The position numbers were made by a program, and so were the translations under genes. Positions 54,068 to 64,000 of a DNA stretch of 64,000 nucleotides are shown here, in pieces. Position 1 is the stretch's first letter; each line of letters opens with the position of its first letter. The stretch is from Isoetes taiwanensis. Its lineage: Eukaryota > Streptophyta > Lycopodiopsida > Isoetales > Isoetaceae. Under the pieces are notes generated by a model. It had not been told where the DNA came from and made no database searches. It saw nothing but the letters and a program-made list of their open reading frames with translations. Location of the stretch: assembly GCA_021234155.1 (NCBI GenBank), contig JAJEKV010000012.1, forward strand, positions 8,770,448-8,834,447, written 5' to 3'.

Positions 54068-56036
54068 TTATGAGATTTAGTTCGAAATTTACAAATCTTG
54101 GACCTTTAATCGAATCTCTTTTGCTTCCCCAATGTTGATATTTTGGACAGTAACAAATGAATACCTTTTCACCAACGTATATAAACCAGCTTCCTTTTTT
54201 GTTTGATTGTTCCGTCTCAAGAAAACGCGTGAGCACGACACGTGTTTTTGAAAAAAAATAAATGAAAATTAAAAAACACTGACGTCCCTTTCTCTTGCCG
54301 TGCAACCCGCCCTGCTCAGGTTTCCTCTTTTTCGTTCTTGCTTTGCAAGCAATTCCTGGGTCTTTGATTCCTTGCTCTGCTCTGGCTATGGCAGATCCGT
54401 CTTTCTTTCGGCGCCTCCTAGCTCTCTGGATCTAAGATATAAGGTGATGAATCTAAGCTACAAGGTACAGCGAGATGGCCAGGCACAAAGTTATGGGCGA
54501 TAAGTTGTGTTCAGGGCAAAAAATTGTTGCAGAGCTCACCCAGACTTGAGCGAAAATGTGGCGCAGTAGCTTTATTTGTTCAAACATAAGCACATTCTCG
54601 CCAATGTGGACATGGCTGGAGATGGAATTCTACTGGGCTCATGCATTGCAGTTCTAAATCTGCCAGCCATTGCATGCAATTGACAGCAGGTTCCTCACCA
54701 AATCTGTGTTCAAAATTGTTATAATTTGTGCCCGGGATTTGAACCCAGAGAAAAACCAATACACGGCCCTGCCTCCTACCGATTGTTTGTAAATTGGCTT
54801 TAATCCTCCCCTTAATTCCTCTGTCTGATAAATCGGCTCCTTTCCACAACTCTATGCCAGCAAATTTCCACAATTCTATGCCAGCAAATTACTTTGCTTC
54901 AATCTGCCAAAATTACTACCAACAGGGTCTGGTGAATCACCCACAGCAATCTGGCCGGATCTTCACAGCAATCTGCCCAAGCTCCCAACAACAGAGTCAC
55001 CAAAATTCGCCCTCACCGTGAATCGCCCACAGCCGGATTTGCACAGCTAACAGCCAAAGAATCTTCTGCCTCTACCGGTTTTGCTCACGACGGTTTCCTA
55101 CAGCCGAATCCAAAGCCTCTGTTCAATCTGATTCCTCTGTTGCTTTCAATTCATCCGACCTTCCACCGACTTCTTTTTTTTTCCTTTTTTCATTTTCTTG
55201 CCACGTCATCTAAACTTCAACCATTAAAACTAACATTATTTAGATAGTGCTTGAATGCTGGATGCCAATTTCCAACAAAAATTACTAGGCTGTAGTTTCT
55301 GAAGAGCTTAGACATTTTTTCTTACGCCTTTGTCAATCCTTGGAGCTTTATTCATTTGTACCAATTATGGGATTTGCAGAAGCTTATCATGCTTGCTTTT
55401 TGGCCACATATGTTTATGGCTCACAAGCCCCAAAACAGAGGCTTGGTTGATTCCCATAGCAGAGCCCTCAGTTCGCTTAGAGCAGAGTAGAGCAGTACAG
55501 AGCCCTCTGGTTGATTCCCAGAGCAGAGCAGATAACCTAATTCTACCAAGCTCCCTAACATTGGCCTGCTCCGCAAATGGAGGCCGCTCTGTTGCCCAGA
55601 ACTCCACCGCACTGTTGCCCAAAATGCCACTGTAGAACTCCGGCCATCGTGTTGCCCAAAATTTCGCTGTAGAATTCTTCCCAGGATAATAGGGTATTCC
55701 TTCCAGCTTTGTACTCAGTTGGGTTGTATTTTCCTTCATTGAACTTGGTATTGCACTTGGCCATCTGTAGCTTGCTCAGTTGCAATTATCGTTATCTAGA
55801 AAGGCAGTGAGCTGAAGAAGGGGCGAGAGCTGATACGATAGGTGAGTTAAGTATGGAGCTTTTTAAAGTTTTCTTAAACTACTTAAATTTCTGGCTTGTG
55901 GTTAAGAAGAAAAATCAAGTTTGCAATCATTTCATGAAGAGCCTTGATAGGGCATAAATCTAAATCATGAAACAGGGAACGATTCAGCAGATGTTTGGCT
56001 TCATTTATTTCTAAGATTATTCTATCTGGATTGCAG
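54068..56036. other. Spacer, possible intron or promoter of the exon at 56037
   Basis: No convincing coding exon. The 55440-55680 part contains 'agcagag' repeats. A donor-like gatag|gtgagt occurs at ~55840. Confidence 0.4.
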
Positions 56037-56479
56037 AGAGAAAAATCTCTTGGAATTACATGATCGCGAGGCTATTGCTATGTTGGAAGATCTGTTGTTT
56101 AAATCAAAAGGGGAAACGTATATTCTTGAAATGGAGCTGGAAATTCTTAAAGAAAAGGTTAACAAGATGGAAACATTGAATAAGATTACTCCAAATGGGG
56201 ATATTTTAGCAAATGATTCTGATGCAAGGGGATCCGTTTGTGATGAAAGTGAGGTTTCTTCAACTCCAAGGCAGAGGGAGATGTCAAGAAGAAGACAGAA
56301 TGAAAGAGGGCATTTAATAAGCAAGCAATTGCTGGAATCATTCTATGCATCACCTAAAGAAAAGCAGAGCACAATTGTGAAAGAAATGGATGTTGCTGAT
56401 GTAGATACACCCTTGAAAACTCCATCAGATCATAGCATGGAGACAAGGTCACAAAACAGACAACTATGTGGCATTCAAG
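56037..56479 (+). CDS. Internal exon of a GTD-binding/myosin-binding-like coiled-coil protein
   Basis: An acceptor (tggattgcag, 56027-56036) and a donor (cattcaag|gtactg, 56480) bracket a 443-bp open exon. It reads EKNLLELHDREAIAMLEDLL, then FKSKGETYILEMELEILKEK: an acidic/hydrophobic coiled coil resembling the C-terminal part of the GTD-binding (DUF593) domain, where '.EA...LEELL.K...E...LE.ELE..R..V' is typical. The second half is Ser/Arg-rich and low complexity (SSTPRQREMSRRRQNERG). GTD-binding proteins link myosin XI to vesicles. Flanking exons were not identified with confidence; a possible downstream exon begins at ~57856 (GWELHDLIAL). Family assignment is tentative; that it is an exon is better supported. 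Confidence 0.45.
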
Positions 56480-57288
56480 GTACTGTTTAATGCTAGAATG
56501 AAGTTTTTGCTGATCCCTGCACTGCTTTTTTTGTCAAGCAGTTGATAAGATGTACGTTGAGTTTAAATAGTATGTTCTTTGTCAGAAAAGACACCCCTTG
56601 CTATTATAGATATTCTTATCTTGGCAAAATTTCATTCAAGGACAAATGAAGCATTTCTTGCGCACAAGAAGGGCAAAATATATTTTAAAAGATTTATTCC
56701 ATGCATCTTAATCCAGAACATACTTTGAAATAGCAGAAAATCAGTGCAGGATATGGCTCATGTGATTTTTCATATAATGCTCAGCAGATAACAAATGTGG
56801 TTTGTTAAACCATGATGGACTTCGTTGTCACTAAAGAAGGATCGTTGCGTCTGCTATTTGTTTTATGCCATGATACTGTTTCTTAGATCACGGTGCATGC
56901 TTCTTTTCATATTCAAAAGCTATAGACTTGCTTTTATGTGGAATCATTGGTCGCGTTTTTATCTTTGCGTATTATTTCATCAAGGATGAATAAATGCTTA
57001 ATTAGCCGGGTCTTCCAATTAGTTCGCTATGGCAGTTTTTAGGCATCTAGGGATTAAGATTGCTAAATTTGGGAAGTTGATTTGTGGTGCTCTTACTTTT
57101 TTTGATGTCATAGTCGCCATAATAGGGATTGCAACCGAGTCTAAACGGATTTGGATAAGCTCTTTTCCTTTGCTACTATTTTGTTAGGCTTTGCGTAGGT
57201 TTTGGTCAGTCTGATCAAGTAGAGCGTCGGATAAATGGGTGTTGCCTCTATCCAGAGAGTCCTGCCTTGATGCGGGGCATAATGGCAG

Positions 57289-57603
57289 CCCTTCCAGAAT
57301 GATACTTTGCAGTTTGAGGGTATAGTGCAAAAAATGTTGTTTTTTTAATGGTCATAGAATGAACATTTAGGTTTTTTTACTACATCTTTTCCTGCTACAG
57401 TTTGAGTCAAAAAATTTCACCTTAAAGAGGAATATTCCTGTCGATCAAGCATCCAGAATGACACTTACAAAGCACCTTCGAGCAATGCAATTTGAGAGCA
57501 TTATGAAAATGATTTTTTTTTTACGAAGTCATGAACAAACATTCAAGTTTTTTCAAATACATCCTTTTCCGTTACAGTTTGAATTGAGAAATTTCACCTT
57601 AAA
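57289..57603. repeat. Diverged direct repeat (two units of ~155 bp)
   Basis: 57289-57430 and 57449-57603 share 'ccagaatga.actt', 'catttaggttttttt/cattcaagttttttc', 'catcttttcc/catccttttcc', 'gctacagtttga/gttacagtttga' and 'aatttcaccttaaa'. Confidence 0.75.
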
Positions 57604-57660
57604 ATGCCCTCCATAATAGGTGGATTTAGAACTGACACCAAGTTGGTAAAGAGAAATGTT

Positions 57661-57682
57661 CGCGGCGGCCTTGGCCGCCGCG
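57661..57682. repeat. Perfect GC-rich hairpin
   Basis: cgcggcggcc, tt, ggccgccgcg: 10-bp perfect arms with a 2-nt spacer in an AT-rich setting. Pairing extends imperfectly into gaaatgtt / ataaatttc on either side. Confidence 0.9.
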
Positions 57683-59224
57683 ATAAATTTCTTGTATCTC
57701 TAATCATGATAAAACTAGTGCCATCACTGGTGACTCTCCAAAAAGCCATCTTTTCTTCACTGTACATGCTTTGTAACATGTTCTTTCCCTAAAAGCATAT
57801 TTATTTTCTGAGGCTTTCCTCCTTGTTCTTGCATGTTGATGTCTTTATTTCTAGGGTGGGAACTGCATGACTTGATCGCCCTTAGTTTGGTTTATGAGGA
57901 GCATGAAGACTATCTCAAAGGCACCAGCTTCTCAATACAAGAAGACCTTTCCCCTTTACAGTTGTGTAAGCATAGGGAAGAGTTGTGTAAAGTTAGAGAA
58001 GCATGCCTTTAAAAGTTATGGGCAATATACAGGGCTGATATAGGGGAGGCACAACAAGTATTTTACATCATTGACCTTCCATGTCTAGATAAGTAAGTAC
58101 CACAATATTATATGTTTTTTAATTTGGTGGATTTTTGGGCCTATGAGCTTAATTTGAAAGAGAGAATGATTATCAGGTTGTTGAGGTCTACCTCGACAAG
58201 GAAGGGCATGTGCAATACAACACGATTCATTATTAAAGAGTAGGGAAGACATGACATTGTTGCAGAGATAGTAAGTGGCAAGAATGTTGGCAAGATTGTG
58301 CTCTTTTTATAGATGCCTACTGATTTTAGCTTGCAATTTCAGTTTGAAAGGGTTCAATTTGCACTATAACTAACTTTTGATATGACAACATATCCCAATG
58401 TTAGACAATGCATAAAGTCGAGATATAACTTCCAAAGGTCATCTTCGCATATGTGGCTTTTTCAAGGACACAAGGCCGATAAGGGATATGGTTTGCTATC
58501 ACAGAGTCACCATCCATATCTCCATACTCTATTTCTAGGTATACGAGAAATATAGTATTTACAAATGCATTGTGAATGAGGTAAGTGTCTAATGTTGCAC
58601 ATAGTATATCATAGGTATCTTTATTGATATTTTTAAAATCCTATTTGTTCCCACATGTAGATTCCAACTTCTACCCTACAACGTATAGGTTGAGCTCGTG
58701 TCGATCTATATGATGGATACAATAGTACAAATAGTTGGGTCGAGTCATGTTGCTAGGAGACTTCAATGCACGCATGGGAATAGAGCAGCTCACGAAGTTT
58801 GACCTCTTAATAGAGAACTTCCTATAGCACAAGGCACCCAAAAAATTAACTACTATAATTTACCACTAAAAAACCACTATTGGTGTGGTGTTCTATGCAG
58901 ATTTTTTTATCCTTAATAAAAACCACATATTATTGTGGTTTTTATAATTAGTACATAGTTAATTATATTGGTTTTTTATTGAAGCATGGTTTATTTGAGT
59001 TGATAATGGTTTTTGATATGGTTTTTAATGCAATAGTGGTACTTCATTATGGTTTTTTTATGTACCATGGTTTATCGAATTGGTAGTGGCTTGTCGTAAG
59101 AGTTTTTCAATATTGTTTTCAATGTGATGATGGTTATTCACATTGGTTTCAATTGTGGGAGTTTTTAATACTATTTTAAATTTCATAGTGATTATTCATG
59201 TTGGTTTTTCTATTACAACATTGA

Positions 59225-59794
59225 TTTATTATAAATTGGATTATGGTCACTTTAGTGGTTACACCTTGGCACCAGGGCCCCAAGCTTATTTGCTTGCTTC
59301 ATTGTCCAGGAACAAGCTTGTAGCTATTGCATCAATTCGCACGGGGTCCCACAGGCTACGGATTGAGACAGGTAGATGGGAGCGGCCGCAATTGCCGCGA
59401 GAAGCGAGACTATGTGCCTGTTGCCAGTTACAGGTTATTGAAGATGAAAGCCATACTCTTCTGAGTTGCCCTGCTTTTGAGATAGTCCGGAATCATTTTT
59501 TGACCTTAGCATTCCATTCCACGCTTCCACAACTTCTCAGAGCACCATCTATGCATGACTTGGCATTATACATACTTGAGGTTCTAGATAAACGTCAGCA
59601 ATTACTGAGCCCTCAGTAGTCATTATCTCCGCTTGTCTAGTATCATCATTACTGCAAAGGTTTTTCCCTTGAAAACCTTTCGAGGCAGGGGTTTTTTAAT
59701 CCTAGTAGTAATGATTGTACTAGCCCATTGTATGGGTCCCATGACCTATTGGTCTCCGTGGACGTTAAAAAAACTATTCTATTCTATTCTATTC
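59225..59794 (+). mobile_element. LINE II-family 3' end, 5'-truncated
   Basis: An open ORF2 C terminus runs to 59619: LASLSRNKLVAIASIRTGSH, then RLRIETGRW, and a zinc region CACCQLQVIEDESHTLLSC (C-x2-C...H-x4-C). The 3' UTR matches the minus-strand 3' UTR at 19586-19740 and ends in (tattc)n at 59775-59794. Most of the element is missing through 5' truncation. The terminal frame is undamaged, suggesting a younger insertion than LINE I. Confidence 0.8.
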
Positions 59795-59800
59795 ATAAGC

Positions 59801-61132
59801 TTCACTCAAAAGGGTCATCATTTCATGATGGCTATTAACACAAGAGTCCAAAGGAAATAGCTATTATAACTAATCGTTACCAGACCACTATAGGTATAAT
59901 TATTTTTGGGTTGCTCAAAAGGGCAAACCCTTGTTTGATGGTGTTGTGTGGGGGAGCTAAGAACATTGATTCCCAATTCATGTTGAGTTATTAATGGGGA
60001 TCACCCAAATGTTGTGGAGCTCCAGCGCTGGCTAGAATCCCCGCTTTTATGACCATAGAACCTTTTTTTATTGCAAAATGTAATTAAAGCTCAAAAGACA
60101 CCATATATTTGATTTGAATGTAGAAGACGCAGAAGTTGCAACAGTCTTCAAAGCTTTCAGCTTAGACTGATCATCCATGAGCAGGCGATTCCTTACGATT
60201 TTTTAATTTGGATCATCAGTTCTAACAAACGTTGTAACCCAAGAGATTTGTATCCAGTTTAGACATCATAGCAACATTTCATATACACAAGAAGCATACC
60301 TAATGAACAATATATTTGGCAGGGATACACACACAGATGAAGTATTTACAACTGATCTTGATGATGCTCATGCTTAGAACAAGATTCAACGCATTTGTTC
60401 TCTTGTTGGGTCCCATACTGCATTCCTTATCTTCTCTATGCTTGAGGATTGCAAGTTGACTAGTATTTTCTACATGCATCTGCCCCCTCCCCCCAAGAAG
60501 TTTAGAGATAGAAATTTTTTAAGAGATATGTTTAATACTTTTATTTCTCACTAGAAAGGAAAGCTAACATTCTATCATATAAAGAAGATTATTATTGTTC
60601 ATAGCAAGATGAGCTCATTAGAGCCAGATTCGACCGAATTAGATGAGAGTGAGCCATTTTTATAGTGGCACATCATAACTACCACTTGCCGTCTAATTCC
60701 ATGCAACAGTTAGCAATTACCAAAATACTCCTCCTAAAACAAAAAACGCTACCGCTTTAACTCCCAAACACTCGATTAATTGGCAGGGTTGATCCTTGAT
60801 CTTTAAAAATTGAATCAAGTGCCAGACAAATTTTGCTATAGATTTGCTCAATAATATGATCTTAAACTATTTTGAATTGGCTTCATAATGTAACTGCCGC
60901 AATGGAATCACAGAGTTGTAGCCCTAAAAAAAAGGAGCCAGAAGTTGAGTTAAGAGAATGAGAATGAGAGAGGTACCTGCAGCTGCTTTATCTTTCGGAA
61001 CGGCTTTGGCATGCTCGGTTTTGGGGATGTTCAGGAGCTTCATAACATCTTAGAGACATGGTATCAGATTGTGGAGGGGGTGAAAGGCTTTTCATAATGC
61101 AAGTGGCAGCTCATTTTGTTAACATTTAGCAG
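59801..61132. other. Spacer without a recognised gene
   Basis: AT-rich. No supported coding exon was seen on either strand. Confidence 0.4.
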
Positions 61133-61354
61133 CCTTCTGTACATAGAAAGATTTCACATGAGGACTCAGGGGAGACTTGTGACTCCTCATAGGAGTGTTC
61201 TACAACTTTCTAGGAGATCATCGTTTTTGAAGAAATTGATGTATATTTGTGATGGCGACCATAATGGAATACTCTATTACGTTCGAACATCTTATGGTGT
61301 TGACTACTTGATAAACCTTGCTTTGCGGCAAGAAATGTTGATTGTGGTGTCCAG
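61133..61354 (+). other. Exon-like fragment resembling plant BTB/discoidin-domain proteins
   Basis: A 222-bp open stretch lies between an acceptor (aacatttagcag) and a donor (tgtccag|gttttac). It reads RRSSFLKKLMYICDGDHNGI, then LYYVRTSYG, and resembles the 'CDGDHNG.LY..GTSYG...W.NP' start of the F5/8 type C-like domain in plant BTB/POZ proteins of the At2g30600 type. The continuation (VDYLINLALRQEMLIVVSR) is diverged. No other exons were found. It is probably a gene fragment; the family match is from memory of the motif. Confidence 0.35.
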
Positions 61355-61528
61355 GTTTTACTGTTATTTTTTATTTGTTGGGCTATGCAGCATATCACCA
61401 TAATCCGCAAACATCCCCGCATCAAGAAATTATCAGGTAATGAACGTTCAGTTGATTATGCCTTGTAGCTGTCAGCTCTTATTTTTATAATTATGTTAAA
61501 AAATGCTCTTATTCGTAAAATAACCCTT

Positions 61529-62221
61529 TAATTTTTGGAAAAATTTAAAAAATGCCCCTGTATTTTGAGGTATTTGTGAAAATGCCCTTGTATTTGCAGA
61601 AATTACTAAATTGCCCGTCCTTCTGTCTACAATGGGTTGAAAAGAACTCCAGCTCTAGCCTATGGCTTTGCCACAAAATAGAGGATTGCTCAGGATTGTG
61701 TGCCCAAATTAGAGGCAGATCAGCTGCCAGGAGGAGAAATCGAGTATAACATTGCTGCCATACATCTCAGGCAATACTGGTTTTCTATGGGCTGTGATTT
61801 TGGCCGATTTAGACTCTGCTAATGATCTAAGAGAATATTACAAGCTTCGGTTCTCCAGAAATAGCTCTATAGTTGATCCGGCTGTGAGCATGACCTCGCA
61901 GGCTTGTTCTTGGGAGAAACAGAGCACTGGAGCATACCAGATTGTTAAAAAATAGGTCGTTCTGTAGAAGAAAATTACGTTAAGCAAGACAACATGGATC
62001 CATATGCTCAAAATGTTGACGAATTTGCAACAATTGTGAGAAAAAATCACAGGGATGAGACTTTGGAACGGCAAACCATTTTTGCAATGCCTTAACAGTA
62101 AAACAAGAAAGATCTGTGATGGTGTCGTAGCCCACAATTATTAAGGGCATTTTTCAAATGGAAGGGCATTTTGACAAATACTCAAAAATACGAGGGCATT
62201 TTTTAAATTTTCCCTTAATTT
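61529..62221. mobile_element. DNA transposon-like element with terminal inverted repeats
   Basis: The left end (61530-61590) aaaaatttaaaaaatgcccc, then tgaggtatttgtgaaaatgc, is matched in inverse by the right end (62160-62215) gcattttgacaaatactca, then gggcattttttaaattttcc. Inverted ends span roughly 60-80 bp around a ~690-bp element, as in non-autonomous MULE-like elements or MITEs. The interior has short open frames (61552-61749, 61752-61955) of unknown nature. No transposase is seen. Confidence 0.75.
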
Positions 62222-62840
62222 TTTCCTCTGGTGACCTAAACCTAAATGGGCCAAACGAATCGAAGAAGGGCGGCGCCCTCATTCCAGCGCCCCCATTCCA
62301 TCGAAAATGCAAATAGGGAGCTATGGAGCAAGATTGCCCACCACCACCATTCATTCTACTTTTGCATAATGGTGGTGGGCGCTACTACCAGTTAATGGTG
62401 TTGCAAGAAGAAACAGGGTAAGGATGTAATGTATTTTCTTCCCAAAAGGGTTCAGGTTTGGAGCATTTTTCCATATGAAGCCGGGTGCGGAATAGCGAGA
62501 TCAATCTCGAACTTGAGCATCTCCTCAACCAAGCTCGAGCCTTTTCTTCTGAGCGGGTAATTTCCTCCATCAACCCGGTACGCGTTTTGCCTCTGTTTTG
62601 CCTCTTTTTTCATATTGCTTTGCTTGTAAATCTTATGGTTACCCGAAAAGATTGTGCTTTGTGAAGTTGCCAATGATGTAGATTTTTGAGGTACATAAGC
62701 ATGGCGAATCTATTATTGAGAATTTCCGATACTATTTAGGGCGATTCAGATTTTGGTTATAATGAAAGCTTTTCTTGTTTGGGATCTTGCACATTCATTT
62801 TTTTTTTTCAGGGAAGACTATTATATTTCAAATAATTTAG

Positions 62841-62957
62841 TACTTCATTCTTGATGACTTCATATTTTATTGGGAGCATAGACTTCTTCCACGAAAAATG
62901 GCTTTACAAGCATGTTCATGGTGTCCATCATGAGTATGTTTTCACGCATAGAGCAAG
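62841..62957 (+). pseudogene. Sterol 4-alpha-methyl oxidase (SMO-like) exon fragment
   Basis: After an acceptor (aataatttag, ending 62840) the frame reads YFILDDFIFYWEHRLL. After one extra C it continues HEKWLYKHVHGVHHEY to a donor (agcaag|gtgagc at 62958). This matches the plant SMO/fatty-acid hydroxylase family in the segment holding the first two iron-binding histidine boxes: H-R-x-x-H (split by the extra base) and H-x-x-H-H (HGVHH). SMO enzymes remove C4 methyl groups of sterol precursors in the ER. After HHEY the usual ATPFGLTSEY is absent. It is an isolated, frame-shifted exon and probably a pseudogene fragment, unless the extra C is a sequence error. Confidence 0.7.
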
Positions 62958-64000
62958 GTGAGCAATTGTAAATGGCTTTCCATTTTCTTGCATTGTAAAT
63001 GGTTTTCTAGTTGTTCTGTTGTTAATGCTTTTAATTTAATGCATTGTCCGGTTGTTATTCTGTTATTCTGATTCTCCTGAATTTGCTAGCTTCAGATCTG
63101 GAAGAACATTTGGATTTGTGTGGCTTGTGTTTATTTATACGTCTCAGAGTTTTCCTTACCACAATAATGCGATGCTTCCATTTTTATTCTTTGCTTGATG
63201 CCTTACTGTCGTACTGAAATGTAGTTGCCCTTGCAGAAAGCTAACTCAAACAAAGTATTAATTCAGCTAATGGATGGATGATCATCTGTTCTGGGGATTG
63301 CAGTTGTTCTTTTCTTGTGCTCTGACATCAATATATGTGGCCAGCAGGTTTCATTTACTACAAATAAAGGTTCTTCCTATCGTTTAGTGGCATTGATGTT
63401 CATTTGGATCATTTGCAATGTACAGGTCTACAACATATCCCTTGGTTAGCTTGGGAAATGGGTTCTGATCATGCAGTTCTTTTCGGTTCATTTATCTCTT
63501 TTTTTTTTTTAGTTCTTATATGCTCACTGGCAAGTCCCAGTAAGTATGGGTTCTGTTTTTTACACTATAGCTATGCAAGGCAAGCAAACGTAAGCTTCCG
63601 GATTATTTGGCATATGATTTTGTTGGGCCTTCATCATAACACCATGAACATGTTTTTGCATGCATTTTAGATTTGTAAGAGCATCCTGAGGTGTTCTTTG
63701 GAGCTGCACGGGCTTCATAGGCAACCATTAGATCAGATTTAAAAGATAACACAATATAATGTATAGTTGCAGTAGGTTTTATTTTAACATTGGCAATGCA
63801 TTTTGTAGGATGCCAGTAGCAGGAGCACTGGCAGCTATTTCAACTTGCCTTGGTAACATGAAACTTCACGTGGTCTATGGGAAGGGTCTTCCAAGTATAG
63901 ATACGATGGTGATAGATGGCTCATCTGTTTATTTTGAAAGACTAACTATTCAACTGTATATAGTGATTCCAGAGGTATGGTTGAGAAGTAACTAGTATAC
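62958..64000. other. Right-end stretch with one weak candidate exon
   Basis: At 63811 an acceptor-like 'cattttgtag' precedes an open frame (MPVAGALAAISTCLGNMKLH, then VVYGKGLPSID). No family was identified. The rest shows nothing supportable. The expected downstream SMO exon with the third histidine box was not found. Confidence 0.3.

Larger units (their letters stand above)
56480..59224. other. Spacer with direct repeats and a GC hairpin
   Basis: No certain gene. 57289-57603 holds a diverged direct repeat, 57661-57682 a perfect GC hairpin. 58850-59130 has recurring 'tggttttt' motifs. A candidate exon at ~57856-57999, after an AG acceptor 'tatttctag', is weak. Confidence 0.45.

Noticed and set aside
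54725-54760. tRNA-like 'gcccgggatttgaaccc' motif
   Set aside because: A B-box-like piece only; no cloverleaf can be built around it.
58830-59224. Possible MITE with recurring 'tggttttt' and 'accactat' motifs
   Set aside because: No matching inverted ends or TSD could be fixed by eye.
1-64000. CRISPR arrays, bacterial operons or phage genes
   Set aside because: No direct-repeat/spacer arrays or bacterial-type gene packing; splice sites, poly(A) tails, TATA boxes and plant tRNAs indicate a plant nuclear genome.

Overview
The window is nuclear DNA from a land plant. It holds plant tRNA-Gly(GCC) and initiator tRNA-Met genes, a plant-type peroxisomal multifunctional-protein exon, GT-AG exon fragments, Ty3/gypsy (chromovirus and Asp-tRNA-primed), Ty1/copia and LINE retrotransposons, and a SINE-like tRNA retroposon. 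An L1-type ORF1 with coiled coil and RRM and the AT-rich spacers might suggest a non-flowering plant (lycophyte or fern), but that is only a weak inference. Almost everything is mobile-element sequence in layers; intact host genes are scarce.

Layout. (1) 1-10245 is copy A of a ~9 kb direct duplication; copy B is 40124-48868. Both carry a decayed Ty3/gypsy gag-protease remnant, a long AT-rich non-coding stretch and the 3' part of a minus-strand LINE (LINE I). Copy A alone carries a ~2 kb poly(A)-tailed ORF1-only LINE (962-2938). Copy B alone carries a 69-bp tRNA-like retroposon with perfect 15-bp target duplications. (2) From 7503 copy A is tandemly duplicated (unit 1 7503-10245, unit 2 10246-13950). 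Unit 2 holds a nested second LINE with a (TAA)n tail and runs towards an intact L1-like ORF1 (14490-15377) and 5' tandem monomers. (3) 16805-17302 is a Cys-rich ORF and ~18540-18703 an exon of a peroxisomal beta-oxidation multifunctional protein. (4) 19586-38110 is a GC-richer nest: a minus-strand LINE (LINE II) split by a ~13.4 kb chromovirus (20425-33842). (5) 38111-39050 holds two dimers of a 180-bp repeat, followed by copy B and its own primer-binding site. (6) 49219-52129 is a minus-strand copia element next to a second L1-like ORF1 fragment; two tRNA genes follow. (7) 54068-64000 is spacer with exon-like fragments (GTD-binding-like coiled coil, BTB/discoidin-type, sterol methyl oxidase), a LINE 3' end, a terminal-inverted-repeat element and a GC hairpin.

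The outstanding object is the chromovirus. Between its primer-binding site and its gag it carries two extra transcription-unit-like modules, each preceded by a pair of ~70-bp palindromes and a TATA box. The first encodes a protein whose N terminus is the histone H3 tail (ARTKQTARK) followed by an acidic Glu/Gln-rich region. The same element ends its pol with a chromodomain, the class of domain that reads methylated H3 tails. An element that encodes both a histone-tail mimic and a histone-tail reader is the best candidate here for an undescribed system.

Caution: many frame breaks, and many differences between repeat copies, fall at CAG/CTG sites. Part of the apparent decay may be consensus error at methylated CHG sites.
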